The notes below the pieces were generated by a model. The model was not told where the DNA came from. It did no database searches and saw nothing but the letters and a program-made list of their open reading frames with translations. Positions 52,436 through 61,885 of a stretch of 64,000 bases of DNA are shown piece after piece. Location of the stretch: the NCBI GenBank assembly GCA_014983025.1, contig JADCLP010000006.1, forward strand, positions 62,001 through 126,000. The letters are read 5' to 3'. Source of the stretch: Erythrobacteraceae bacterium E2-1 Yellow Sea. GTDB lineage: Bacteria > Pseudomonadota > Alphaproteobacteria > Sphingomonadales > Sphingomonadaceae. The position numbers were made by a program, and so were the translations under genes. Position 1 is the first letter of the stretch, and every line of letters starts with the position of its first letter.

Positions 52436-54519
52436 TGCCCGGGTTCGGTTACGGATTGGGCCTCCGCAAAAGGCATCGCCTGGCCTTGCCGGGTGAAACC
52501 CCTGTTGCAGTTGAAGCAATAGAACCGTCCGCCAGTTGGACCGGTGTGGCGGCATCAGGTTATTCTATACCGCCCAGTGATCCTGCACGCGTGACAGCAA
52601 AACCGGCATGCCGCCTGATCGTTGTGCCCAACCAGTATTTTACAGATGAATTGCTGGTGGGGGTATATGCGGGCGCGAATAATGGCGGTTCCCTGTATGA
52701 AAACATGGGGTTGAGCCATGTCCGCGTTTATTGTGAAGGCAATGTGCTGGATATTCCCGCCCCCTCCGTTCAAATCTTTCCGGATGCCAATGGAAATCAG
52801 GTTTCCTGTTTCGGCTGGTGGGCAAAGTTGAAAAAGCCTGTTGGCATCAGCGGACATGCCCATGTCTATTTTGAGGCTGTGCCGTCCGATGCAACCATGC
52901 AGAACCGAGTGATCGGCCCGTTCCAATTCAGCCCACAGGAACTGTTTGCAGCAACGGGGACCATTCACGATTATGAATTAGAAGTGGCCGCCAGCCAGAC
53001 TGAAATTGCCGGCGTCAGATACAAGACGATCTATGAAGCCTTGCGTTATCTGGCGCTGCAATTGGCCGAAAACCCCCGGATTACCGTGACCGAAGCTGGA
53101 ACTTATGACTTGCAGCAAGGTCATTGGAGCATACACGCGGGCAGTGGTTTTGCCACGATCCAGGCAAGCGCCCCCATTACAATCGGCAGGAACAATTTCA
53201 CAGTCGCCACCGCCGCCCTGCCCCGCACCAAATATGATGGACTGCACTTTAAAGGCAGCAATATTACCTTCGACATGAAGAACATGGATGCAGTTTATCC
53301 TGAAACGGCATCCACAGGCCGGGACTATTGGTTTGACGGGATTGTTGCGACCAATTCAGGTGGGCGTGGCAATCTGTGGGCTGGCGGCCCCCGCATATTT
53401 GGCCTGTGTCGCTTCAAACCCTGGTTCACCGAATGCAGCATCTCAACCCTGCCCAGCATGGTGACAACCGCGTCGCTGGTGCGTGGCTGCCAACTTTCCC
53501 AGGGCTACTTCGACTGCGCAACAGATGCCGATTGCGTGATCGGCAACAGGGTTGAGGATTGGGACAGCGTTGACTGGCTTACCGAACGGCCTGCCTTCAG
53601 CGTGCAATATACCGGCACAGGTGCCAGTGCGACCTTGGAACTGAGTGGGTCAAATGACGCCAGCAGCAGAACCTTCACAGCGAAAGTGAACGGATCCAAC
53701 GTCGGCACCTTCACTGTCCAGAAAACCGAAGCCGCCTATGCCGCTAACACGAATTATACGATTCAGAATGTCGTCGATTGGCTGAACGGGCTCACCGATT
53801 GGTCCGCAAGCGTGATCGATAATACATATCGGGCAACGGCCTGTTCGCTCGCCGGGCTTGATGGTTCGGCATTCGCCGCAACAGATGTGAAATCGGCACC
53901 GTTGAATGTGGTCACTATTTTCAGCGTCCATCCTGACTTCTGGCAATTACCAGAAGGGCTGGGGACGCGAGAGAATGTTATTGTAGCTGACAATAAATTG
54001 ATCGACTTTGCAGGCCAGAAGCTGTTTCTGTCTGCTGGCAGTACAAATCTTCATGATGCACTTTTCATCAACAACGCCGCCCATGACAAAGACATCATCA
54101 GCGGCAGCCAGAACAAACTGGTGCTGTCTTCGCAAGCGGGCAAAAACAGCCAATCTCATGTGATCGTGGCCCATAACAGCATGATGCAGAATCTTCTGCT
54201 ACGGTCCGATCTTATCTACAACCCGGACAGCTATTGCATTGTTTCCAACAATGTATTTCGGGATATCGATTGGGTGGGCAGCCCGAACGATCCTGATCTG
54301 ACAATTTCAGGTAACCATCTGTTTATCGGAGCTGACAATCCATCGGGTGCCGCTGGAACATCGATCGGCGGTGACGAGACGAGCCTGTATTCAAATGTTG
54401 TCGCCGGAAATTTTGCCCCGAAAGGTGATTTATTGGCCAACCGTAAACCGCCAGTTTTGAAATATGACATCAACGGCAATGCGCGAGCTGCCACCAGCCC
54501 TGTGGGCGCTTTGCGATAA
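52435..54519 (+). CDS. Beta-helix spike/fibre-like protein paired with the spike base
   Basis: The N-terminus MPGFGYGLGLRKRHRLALPG resembles fibre proteins of GTA and phages. The middle (residues about 180-330) has hydrophobic-polar repeats typical of a right-handed parallel beta-helix: AGTYDLQQGHWSIHAGSGFA, then KYDGLHFKGSNITFDMKNMD. An inserted domain (residues about 385-485) is rich in Ser/Thr/Asn (LELSGSNDASSRTFTAKVNG). The C-terminal third has further coils (VIVADNKLIDFAGQKLFL, ENVIVADN). It has 694 residues and no signal peptide. Such proteins bind or cut polysaccharide; no active site could be assigned. Confidence 0.65.
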   Translation: MPGFGYGLGLRKRHRLALPGETPVAVEAIEPSASWTGVAASGYSIPPSDPARVTAKPACRLIVVPNQYFTDELLVGVYAGANNGGSLYENMGLSHVRVYCEGNVLDIPAPSVQIFPDANGNQVSCFGWWAKLKKPVGISGHAHVYFEAVPSDATMQNRVIGPFQFSPQELFAATGTIHDYELEVAASQTEIAGVRYKTIYEALRYLALQLAENPRITVTEAGTYDLQQGHWSIHAGSGFATIQASAPITIGRNNFTVATAALPRTKYDGLHFKGSNITFDMKNMDAVYPETASTGRDYWFDGIVATNSGGRGNLWAGGPRIFGLCRFKPWFTECSISTLPSMVTTASLVRGCQLSQGYFDCATDADCVIGNRVEDWDSVDWLTERPAFSVQYTGTGASATLELSGSNDASSRTFTAKVNGSNVGTFTVQKTEAAYAANTNYTIQNVVDWLNGLTDWSASVIDNTYRATACSLAGLDGSAFAATDVKSAPLNVVTIFSVHPDFWQLPEGLGTRENVIVADNKLIDFAGQKLFLSAGSTNLHDALFINNAAHDKDIISGSQNKLVLSSQAGKNSQSHVIVAHNSMMQNLLLRSDLIYNPDSYCIVSNNVFRDIDWVGSPNDPDLTISGNHLFIGADNPSGAAGTSIGGDETSLYSNVVAGNFAPKGDLLANRKPPVLKYDINGNARAATSPVGALR

Positions 54520-54528
54520 ATTCTGCCG

Positions 54529-56006
54529 TCAAACGCCCGTGCCCGGCCGCACAAGACCGGGCACGGTGCTGGCGAAAGGCAATCTTGCCAAGGCCGTGCG
54601 GATCCCATCCGGCATCTGGATGATCAGGATAACAATCGCTGCCACAGACAAAATGGCAGTGCACGCCAAGGCGGACAGCCAATCTTCAGCGTAAAGCGAA
54701 ACAATTATGGCAAGTCCCACCAACATGGCAGGCAGGGCCAGCTTGCGTGCAGTAAAAGCCACGCCGACCCCTGATCGATGGATCAACACAACACCATCCA
54801 GAAGGCAACGCAATCCGAAGGCACAGGCGATACCTGCCAGCCCGAATGACACACCCAGAACGGCCAGCATCACGGCATAGATGGGCAGTTCCATCACATG
54901 AAGTAGAGCGGTAAAACGCGGCAACCCGCGTGCATGCAATTGCGCATAGGGCACATTGGCCACCGCATTGACCCAGAAACTGGCGAGCAGGATCACCGCC
55001 ACCAGCAGGGATCGCGGATCAAGCGCATCACCCAACCACAGTTGCAACAAAGGGCGCGACAGGCAAATCAACACGATCACCAATGGCGCATATAGCTGTC
55101 CAATGAAGACCGTATATTGCCGGCATTTCTCGATAGATCCCTCCACCGACTCTGCTGCCAATTGCGGAAATAGCGCCTGCACCAGGGCAATCGGCAACAT
55201 TTGCGTGCGGCCTGCGATCTGGAAAGGGATGGTATATGCAGCAACAGCTGCTGCCCCCAATACCGCGCCAATCGCAAACCGATCCGCATAAACCATCAAT
55301 GGACTGATCACGCCTGACAAGGCGATCCATGATCCAAATGTTGTTGCATGACGCAGATCGGCAGCAGCAATACGCAACGGTGCACCACGCAAGGCAAATC
55401 GCCACAGCCCTGCCCATCCAATAATCAAACCGATCAACCTGCCAGCAACTGCAGCCATAATCAGCCATGTCAGATCAGGCCCCCAGGCAATCGCAACCAT
55501 GAGTGGAAGTATCTGACCAGAAGAATTACCCACCAGATTGGCCATGGCCGAGATACGGAACCGTTCCAGCCCCATCAACGCTCCGCCCGCCACACCGTTC
55601 AACGCCATGATCGGGTTCGCCAGAGCCAGCACCCAAACTGCCTGCAGCAATTCGTCACGCAGGCCCTGTGTTATCTCGAAAGGTCCGGAAAAATAGTAAT
55701 AAGCTACTGCATAAACCAGTGCCGCGCCTATCAGCGATATCGCCAGGGCAACACAGGCAGCGGACCAGACCGCCACCGCTACCTGCGCATTGTCTGCCTG
55801 TGGGGTTGATGCAATGCGCTGCGTCAGGGCACGGCCTGTACCAAAATCTGCCTGCCCGAAATAACCCAACAGCAACCAACCAATCGCCAGTGCGCCATAT
55901 CGCGCATGCCAATTGCATCGACGTAAAAGGGGATGGTGGCCAGCGCTACAAGCAAAGGCAGACCATTGCCCATCGCGACATAAAGGCTGTTGCGCAGCAA
56001 TTTCAT
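54529..56006 (-). pseudogene. Wzx-like polysaccharide flippase with a -1 frameshift
   Basis: The N-terminus MKLLRNSLYVAMGNGLPLLV runs in one frame to VDAIGM. In the next frame the protein continues as RYGALAIGWLLLGYFGQADF and then as a normal MATE/Wzx-type flippase (about 12 helices) to 54529. One missing G after the ATG at 55905-55907 (ATGGCGCGA expected, ATGCGCGA seen) restores a 492-residue protein. It would move lipid-linked repeat units across the inner membrane. A downstream start in the second frame lacks the first helix. It is either a decayed gene or a base-call error. Confidence 0.85.
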
Positions 56007-56122
56007 AACGGCAAATCAGTATCGGAAAGCATAGTCACGCCAGCCCCCTGCCAGAACAATGTCTTTGCTCTGCTGGTCATTCACTAAGCCCCTTCAATAT
56101 TCATCTGCTTGGTCCCACATGC

Positions 56123-57328
56123 TCAGCCCCCGATGATCCATTGCTGCAAACCGGACTTGCGGCAGCTGGCGGCGCGGATTTCTGCATCACAAATGGAGCG
56201 CAGATAGCGATGGCCCTTTTCCAGCAACCAACCTGGGTAGCCCAACCATTTAAGCGGGTCGTTGACATCACGACCGGAAAGGCGCGCCAATTGATATGGG
56301 TCCGGTTGAACTGCACGGCTCAAAGCGTGGATTGGCCCCGTGCCACCGCTGCGTGATATCACACGGTGCAATAGGGCATGTTGGCGTGCAGTCTCTTCTG
56401 TGTCCAGCAGTGCTAAATAGGCGCTATCCAGCAGTTCAGAGCGTGGAAATTCGTTCGTCAAAAGATCGGCTGGCACCCAGCTGGCGCCAGCATGCCGTAC
56501 CATATGGGCCACCAGTTGTAATGCGCGGGCCAGATCCATCTCTGCAGCCTCTGTCTGCAAGCTCGCCCAATCTATTGGGCCGTGACTGGTCACCAGAAAG
56601 TGCAGATCAGCCAGTAGCAGTGGCCCATTGCTGAAAAGGTGGTGCCATGTTGCATGTTCAACCAGGTGCAGAAAATTCGTCTGCTCATCCGGCACACGAA
56701 TATCCTCACCCAAAAGCTGTGCGAATGTTGCAGAAGCATTGATCTGTAAGAGCAAGCGTGCCTCGCCCGCCCAACCACGTGCGTTCAAACGATGATGCAA
56801 TTCGATCATCAGCCCGCTTTCACAATCGACAATTTCGGGCAATTGGTGACCATATTCGATGCCATATCGCCCTGCCCCAGAAGGCCGGGAAAATCTGGCA
56901 TCGGACAGCAACAGCTTTTGGGCTTCGACCACCTCATCATGGGGTAGCAATAAATCAACGTCACGCAACGGACGCAGTGATGGATCGGGATATGCACCAT
57001 ATGCCAGCGCAAGGCCCTTCAATGCGATTGGGCGCAACCCAGCCTCACGCAGCAGTGCAACTACTCGGGCTATCGCCCGCCCCTGGGCAAGCGCGTGCAG
57101 GGCAGCGTCCCTGGCTGCTTCATGCAATTGTGCAATGACAGGCTTTGCCAGATCAGCCCCTTCGGCGATATGCGCCAGAAGTGGCAGGGTGCGCGTACGA
57201 TACGCCAAAGCAATCAATTCTTGCCAATGCTTGGGCGACAACGCTTGCAAGGCGGGGCGATGATCCTCTTCAGGTGCGGCACAACAGGTGATCAGAAGCT
57301 GCCCAGGTTGATCAACAGTGTCAGCCAC
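56123..57328 (-). CDS. Nucleotidyltransferase-family protein of the RiPP operon
   Basis: The central part holds the NTP_transf_5 pattern: LRPIALKGLALAYGAYPDPS followed by LRPLRDVDLLLPHDEV, which places the Gly-Ser-like loop and the two metal Asp residues. The rest is helical (residues 1-100 and 200-400), with ATWHHLFSNGPLLLADLHFL near the middle. Such proteins occur beside lasso-peptide kinases and may modify the peptide. It has 401 residues. It overlaps the ABC transporter gene by 8 bp and is the last gene of the operon. Confidence 0.8.
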   Translation of the reverse strand: MADTVDQPGQLLITCCAAPEEDHRPALQALSPKHWQELIALAYRTRTLPLLAHIAEGADLAKPVIAQLHEAARDAALHALAQGRAIARVVALLREAGLRPIALKGLALAYGAYPDPSLRPLRDVDLLLPHDEVVEAQKLLLSDARFSRPSGAGRYGIEYGHQLPEIVDCESGLMIELHHRLNARGWAGEARLLLQINASATFAQLLGEDIRVPDEQTNFLHLVEHATWHHLFSNGPLLLADLHFLVTSHGPIDWASLQTEAAEMDLARALQLVAHMVRHAGASWVPADLLTNEFPRSELLDSAYLALLDTEETARQHALLHRVISRSGGTGPIHALSRAVQPDPYQLARLSGRDVNDPLKWLGYPGWLLEKGHRYLRSICDAEIRAASCRKSGLQQWIIGG

Positions 57329-58985
57329 CGCTCAATTCCACCACATGATCTGCCAGCGCCGCCATGGCCGGGTCATGCCCCAAAACCACCACGGTCATTT
57401 TTCCGCGCAACGCCGCAATAGAAGTCCGGATGGCATCGGCATTGCTCTGATCAAGACCCGCAGTTACCTCATCCAGGATCAATAGATCCGGGTTGCACAG
57501 CAGTGCCCGAGCCAATGAAATACGCTGCCGTTCACCGCCAGACAATTGCCGCGCACCTTCGCCTATGCGTGTGGCCAAACCTTGTGGCAAATCATCTACG
57601 AACCCTGCACTCGCAGCGTCCAGAGCAGATTGCATTTGTTCATCGCTGGTTGCCACATCGTCCCATGTCATGTTCTGGGCGATTGTTCCATCGATGAAAA
57701 AAGGGCGCTGCTCAACATAGGCCACGTGTTTGCGCCACCCCAGCCGCACTGCGCCATCCAATACCTGCCCATCCACCAATAATGTGCCGCTGTCCGGCGC
57801 GATCAAGCCACTCAAGACATCAGCAAGGCTGCTCTTGCCCACACCGGAAGGGCCATAGATTGCGATGATTGAACCTGCAGGAATGGACAGGCTGAAGCGG
57901 TCAAGCACGGGCTTTACCCTGCCCGGAAAGGAAAGTGAGACATCCGACAGTTCTATCGACTGGCGCAGGGGCACTGTCTGCGCAGCATCTATATGCGGTT
58001 CAGCATGCATCCGTGCTTCGTCAATCAAACTCAAGATTCCACCCATTGCCGGGCATGCATGCTTCCAGCCACGCAAAGCCTGTTGCAATCCACTGATCAT
58101 TGGAACAGCCCGCACCGATAGCGCCAGAATGGGCACTACATAGGCAAGCGGCATGGCCCAGACGAAAATCGCCAGATAGATGAACAGTGCCAGCAGCGCA
58201 GCGGCGATTAGCTGGAATAGCACCAGAATGCGGTGCCCGGCGCGGAAATAAGACAATTCAAGCCGTTCAAGCTGCGCTGAACCATAGGCAAAATCCCGCG
58301 CGAATTGTGGCATGCCCCGTCCAATACGTGCGGCACGCAAATGATCGAGCCCACCACTCACAACCCGCTGCAAATCAAGATATGCCTGCGTATAGTGCCC
58401 CTCTTCCGCACCGCGCAGCCGACGCAGCAGCCACACAGGCCAGATCGCGGCCAGGCCAAGGCCCACAATCACGAGCGTGAGTGGCGCAGAAATCAGGACA
58501 CTGGTCACCAACAGGACGAACAAGGTCAACGTATAGGTCAATGCCGTCAGCCCTTGGTCTGCCAACACACCTGCGCGATCTGCCTCCCCCATCATCAAAG
58601 CAGCATGGTCTCCACTGTGCTGCCCACTCAACCAGCGCCATTCCGCCCCCATGATCGCCATATGTGCGCTCTGTCGAAGCTGACGGGTCAATTCCAGTCC
58701 AGCAGATCTGCGCCGTTCATTGGCCGCATAAACGATGACAGCTCGCGCCCCGACCAGGGCAACAAATCCAGCCAGCAAGACCTCTGGCGGCCAATCAGCC
58801 AGACTGGCCAGCCAGCCGTTTGGCCCGCCATCGACCTGGCCAATAATCAACAAGGTGATCGGCACCAGCAGCAAAAGGCCGACCCCCTCTGTCAGGCTGG
58901 CGATCAGCATCAGCATGATCAGGATTAACAGCTTGCGCGACCCGATCTGCACAATAAGCGCACGCATCACCTCCCGGTTTCCCAT
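57321..58985 (-). CDS. ABC exporter (membrane-ATPase fusion) of the RiPP operon
   Basis: The N-terminal half has six membrane helices (from LLILIMLMLIASLTEGVGLL). The C-terminal ATPase has Walker A IYGPSGVGKSSLADVLSGLI, signature LSGGERQRISLARALLCN and Walker B DLLILDEVTAGLD. It corresponds to the D protein of lasso clusters, which exports the mature peptide. Start 58985 (MGNREVMRAL) was chosen as it lies just after the stop of the cyclase gene; the frame is open further upstream. It has 554 residues. Confidence 0.88.
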   Translation of the reverse strand: MGNREVMRALIVQIGSRKLLILIMLMLIASLTEGVGLLLLVPITLLIIGQVDGGPNGWLASLADWPPEVLLAGFVALVGARAVIVYAANERRRSAGLELTRQLRQSAHMAIMGAEWRWLSGQHSGDHAALMMGEADRAGVLADQGLTALTYTLTLFVLLVTSVLISAPLTLVIVGLGLAAIWPVWLLRRLRGAEEGHYTQAYLDLQRVVSGGLDHLRAARIGRGMPQFARDFAYGSAQLERLELSYFRAGHRILVLFQLIAAALLALFIYLAIFVWAMPLAYVVPILALSVRAVPMISGLQQALRGWKHACPAMGGILSLIDEARMHAEPHIDAAQTVPLRQSIELSDVSLSFPGRVKPVLDRFSLSIPAGSIIAIYGPSGVGKSSLADVLSGLIAPDSGTLLVDGQVLDGAVRLGWRKHVAYVEQRPFFIDGTIAQNMTWDDVATSDEQMQSALDAASAGFVDDLPQGLATRIGEGARQLSGGERQRISLARALLCNPDLLILDEVTAGLDQSNADAIRTSIAALRGKMTVVVLGHDPAMAALADHVVELSGG

Positions 58986-58989
58986 GCTG

Positions 58990-60936
58990 TTATCGGCTGT
59001 CCCCATTCCCCCCGACATAGCGCAGGAAACGCGCAGTCGATACAGCGCGGCCAAGTGCTGCACAGATGCGTTCATACTCATGTTTTTCTGGGTCTTCACC
59101 GCCCTGCCATGCGGCCCAGTCACTGCTCAACCGCGCAACGTCGAAAACTTCAGTAAGCGCTGGGTCACGCTGCATCTGAGCAAGTTCATCATCCAATATT
59201 TCATGGTCGCGCTGAAATCGCATAGCCCAGTCAGCCGCCTGCCTGCCAGCCCGCCTTTCTCCCCATACCGCTTCCGGCACGCGCCCCTGCAACAAACGGC
59301 GCCCCAGCCAACGCTGTGTGCCGTCGCGTAAATATTGATCATCCGGAATGCCGATGCATAATTCCAGCAGCGGGCGATAGGAGGTTGGATCGCGATAGCC
59401 GATGCCATGTTGCAATTGCAGCGCCAGTTCGATCTCGCCGCCTTCACTCAACATTTCACCCAGAACCGCAGCGCGCCAATCGCGAGAGGTGGGCACATCA
59501 TAGAAATAGGGATCAAAGCCGGTCTTGCGTGCGCGATCGAAAACACCACTGTCACGCGCAAATTCCCACCTCATGGGACACCATGTTTCAAATGGAGAGG
59601 GGCGCCATCGGCGCGGCGCATCAATCAATCGGCGTAGACCCAGCGACACATGCGGCATTACTGCGCGCGAAATCAGCCGACGCCATGCAGGACGATGGTC
59701 GCGATTACGGGCGTTCTCCAGCCATAAATGCTGCCAACGCCCTTCGGCAAACCATGTGGGATATCCTGTCAGTCCGTCGTAGGAAAAACCCGTATTGCCC
59801 GCTGCGCCGTGGAACACGGCATCGCAACCTTCCGCAACTGCGCATGAAAACATCTCGCGTATCCAATGCATGTTCACTTCATTGCGGGCGGGCCAGCTAC
59901 CCATAGCCAGCATTGCATCCTGATCCTGGCAAAAGCGGCGATCGGCGCCTGTAATAAAACGCGGCTGGAGCTGAGGGTACATTTCCGCCAGTGCGCGAAC
60001 TTTGGCACTTTCATCACCAAAGCTGGTATCATGCTGCCCAGCCTGCCATCCGGCCTGTGGGACAGAGGTGTAAGAGATGAGCGCTTGGTTCGGCCCAATT
60101 AATTCTACCAGATAACTGGCTACGGCCTGGGAATCGAACCCGCCCGACAAAGAGATTGCGGGGCGTGCAACGCCGATAAGTTCAGCTGCTGTGCCCTTAC
60201 GAAAGGCAGCATCCACCGCTTCGACATAATCATCATCTCGCGCGAAGCGAACATCAGGCACATCATGCACTGACCAGAAGCGACGGTGCCTTTCACCCGC
60301 CGGATCATGCCATTGTACCGTTCCCGCTTCGAGCCGCTCCGCACCAACATACCAGCTGCGCGAACCATCGGAATAGTTGAGCAGCAGGGCATCACCCAGC
60401 TTGGCGTGATCCGGCTTTGGTTCAAGCCCGGCAGCAAACAGCGCACGCGGGATAGAAGATGCTATCACCCGGCTGCCCTGCCGCCAGACATGCAAGGGGC
60501 GGCATGCAACCGATCGCGCCAAGCGCAGCAGATGGCGCTCTGGAAACCAGCGGATCGCAACATAATTGCCGTGGATCAACCGATCGCAATTCTCCCCAAA
60601 CCTGGCATGAATGGCAGCATAAAAATCCTGGTCGGACAGAGCTGGATCGGCCCCAAATTGCAGGTTCAATTCGCCGCGATCATGTATCCAGCCTGCCAGA
60701 AGTGTGTAGCCACCATCGTGATCCTGGACAGGGGACAAGACTTCAATTTCGGGCGTTGCTCCATCACTTAACCAACCATTTGCACGCGCGGCAAGCCATC
60801 CCCCTGTCACGTTGCCATGCCGTAAACCCCCAGCTTTGCCGCGCTGCATTTCATTGACGATCGCGGGAATACTATCAGCAAACCCATTTCCCCCACCCAG
60901 ATCAACTGCAACAGTGATCAGCAGGTCAGCGGGCAT
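58990..60936 (-). CDS. Asparagine-synthetase-like lasso cyclase (C protein)
   Basis: The ATP pyrophosphatase motif SLSGGFDSQAVASYL identifies the asparagine synthetase B fold. The N-terminal glutaminase-like domain is present but lacks the catalytic Cys at position 2 (MPADLLITV), as in lasso cyclases that activate an acidic side chain with ATP and close the macrolactam. RPLHVWRQGSRVIASSIPRA and the ending RICAALGRAVSTARFLRYV are also typical. It has 648 residues. It overlaps the B2 gene by 11 bp. Confidence 0.85.
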   Translation of the reverse strand: MPADLLITVAVDLGGGNGFADSIPAIVNEMQRGKAGGLRHGNVTGGWLAARANGWLSDGATPEIEVLSPVQDHDGGYTLLAGWIHDRGELNLQFGADPALSDQDFYAAIHARFGENCDRLIHGNYVAIRWFPERHLLRLARSVACRPLHVWRQGSRVIASSIPRALFAAGLEPKPDHAKLGDALLLNYSDGSRSWYVGAERLEAGTVQWHDPAGERHRRFWSVHDVPDVRFARDDDYVEAVDAAFRKGTAAELIGVARPAISLSGGFDSQAVASYLVELIGPNQALISYTSVPQAGWQAGQHDTSFGDESAKVRALAEMYPQLQPRFITGADRRFCQDQDAMLAMGSWPARNEVNMHWIREMFSCAVAEGCDAVFHGAAGNTGFSYDGLTGYPTWFAEGRWQHLWLENARNRDHRPAWRRLISRAVMPHVSLGLRRLIDAPRRWRPSPFETWCPMRWEFARDSGVFDRARKTGFDPYFYDVPTSRDWRAAVLGEMLSEGGEIELALQLQHGIGYRDPTSYRPLLELCIGIPDDQYLRDGTQRWLGRRLLQGRVPEAVWGERRAGRQAADWAMRFQRDHEILDDELAQMQRDPALTEVFDVARLSSDWAAWQGGEDPEKHEYERICAALGRAVSTARFLRYVGGNGDSR

Positions 60937-61438
60937 GTGGGGCAGAAGTAGATATGTGATCTAATGGACAAGGGGCTGCTGGTATAAAGCCCAGTACAAT
61001 ATGGAAATTGTCGCGATCGCAATTCCCGATCAGCATGGTGCCGCCCAGTTCAACCCATGCGTGATAGCCATGTTCTGCTGAGCGATCCTGGCGATCCATC
61101 GCCAACACCAATTGCGGGTGGAAACCACCCCTTCGCAGCAACCATTGCAGCGCCATTGCCTGCGCCAGACATTTGGGCTCACGCGGAAGCCGATGTGCCG
61201 CCCGCACAACACGGCGAGCGACCGCGGTGGCGTGACGCATCCCATCTGCAGTAACGACTGGCATATCACCTGCACCGCCCGCATACACATCACCCAGGCT
61301 GGATCGCCAACGCGACATGGGGGCCAGACGAACCAGCAAAACCGCCAATATCAGCAACCCCATTACCTCCAGCGTTGCAAGCCGGGAGTGCCAGATATTT
61401 TGATCTGGATAGTTGGCGCCTGCCCCGGTCATGGCCAC
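60926..61438 (-). CDS. Lasso-peptide B2-like transglutaminase-fold protease
   Basis: The 170-residue protein has an N-terminal hydrophobic helix (MGLLILAVLLVRLAPMSRW) and the transglutaminase-like C-H-D triad of the B2 family: CLAQAMALQWLLRRGG, then HAWVELGGTMLIGNCD. B2 cleaves the leader peptide from the precursor bound by B1. It starts 10 bp after the B1 gene and overlaps the cyclase gene, so it belongs to the same operon. Confidence 0.87.
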   Translation of the reverse strand: MAMTGAGANYPDQNIWHSRLATLEVMGLLILAVLLVRLAPMSRWRSSLGDVYAGGAGDMPVVTADGMRHATAVARRVVRAAHRLPREPKCLAQAMALQWLLRRGGFHPQLVLAMDRQDRSAEHGYHAWVELGGTMLIGNCDRDNFHIVLGFIPAAPCPLDHISTSAPHAR

Positions 61439-61448
61439 GCCAAAACGA

Positions 61449-61715
61449 TCATCGATATTCAGCGAAACCAGTCGCCACTAGCTGATCGGCAAATTCGGCA
61501 ACAGATTTGCTGCATACATCATCTTCGACATCATACTCGTCGCAAATCTGCCCTGATATTACGTCCAGATCAGCTTCATCATCCAGCTTGCGCCAGATAT
61601 TGAAGCCAACATCCTTCAGCGCGAAGAAGCCACCTGTTTCGCCATGCACCAGAATCAATTCCCCATCGACTTCACTGGACAGGAAATTTCTGGAGAGCTT
61701 TATGAGTTTACGCAT
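61449..61715 (-). CDS. PqqD-like RiPP recognition element (B1 protein)
   Basis: The 88-residue protein has the PqqD/RRE fold pattern: LSSEVDGELILVHGETGGFF, then ALKDVGFNIWRKLDDEADLD and VISGQICDEYDVEDD with the winged-helix helices. B1 proteins bind the leader of the precursor and present it to B2. It lies 29 bp after the precursor candidate and 10 bp before the B2 gene. Confidence 0.85.
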   Translation of the reverse strand: MRKLIKLSRNFLSSEVDGELILVHGETGGFFALKDVGFNIWRKLDDEADLDVISGQICDEYDVEDDVCSKSVAEFADQLVATGFAEYR

Positions 61716-61744
61716 ATCGATCTGCTACCGGATAAGAAAAGCTG

Positions 61745-61885
61745 TCAGCTGAATGCGCCAACCCCATGCGAATCTGTCTTGGCCGCATTCTTTTGGCGAA
61801 TTGCAGAGAGATCGACTGTAAGCTGTTCAAGGACAGGTTTGGTCCATTGCTTACGCTGGCCAATGTTATCGCGCGGCTGTGTCAT
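61745..61885 (-). CDS. Candidate RiPP (lasso-like) precursor peptide
   Basis: This 46-residue gene was found by reading the gap between the kinase and B1 genes. The peptide starts MTQPRDNIGQRKQWTKPVLE and ends KTDSHGVGAFS. WTKPVLEQL (residues 14-22) matches the [YW]xxPxL leader motif that B1 proteins bind. GGAG lies six bases before the ATG, which overlaps the preceding stop (ATGA). The C-terminal serine is what paeninodin-type kinases phosphorylate. No Asp or Glu stands 7-9 residues after a Gly, Ala, Ser or Cys in the likely core, so a standard lasso ring is not evident. Confidence 0.6.
   Translation of the reverse strand: MTQPRDNIGQRKQWTKPVLEQLTVDLSAIRQKNAAKTDSHGVGAFS

Noticed and set aside
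52166-54519. Remnant prophage
   Set aside because: No capsid, tail, integrase or lysis genes flank the pair and the neighbours are EPS genes.
59316-59906. Plus-strand frame opposite the cyclase gene
   Set aside because: The minus strand holds a full asparagine-synthetase-like protein with its motif, so this is a shadow.
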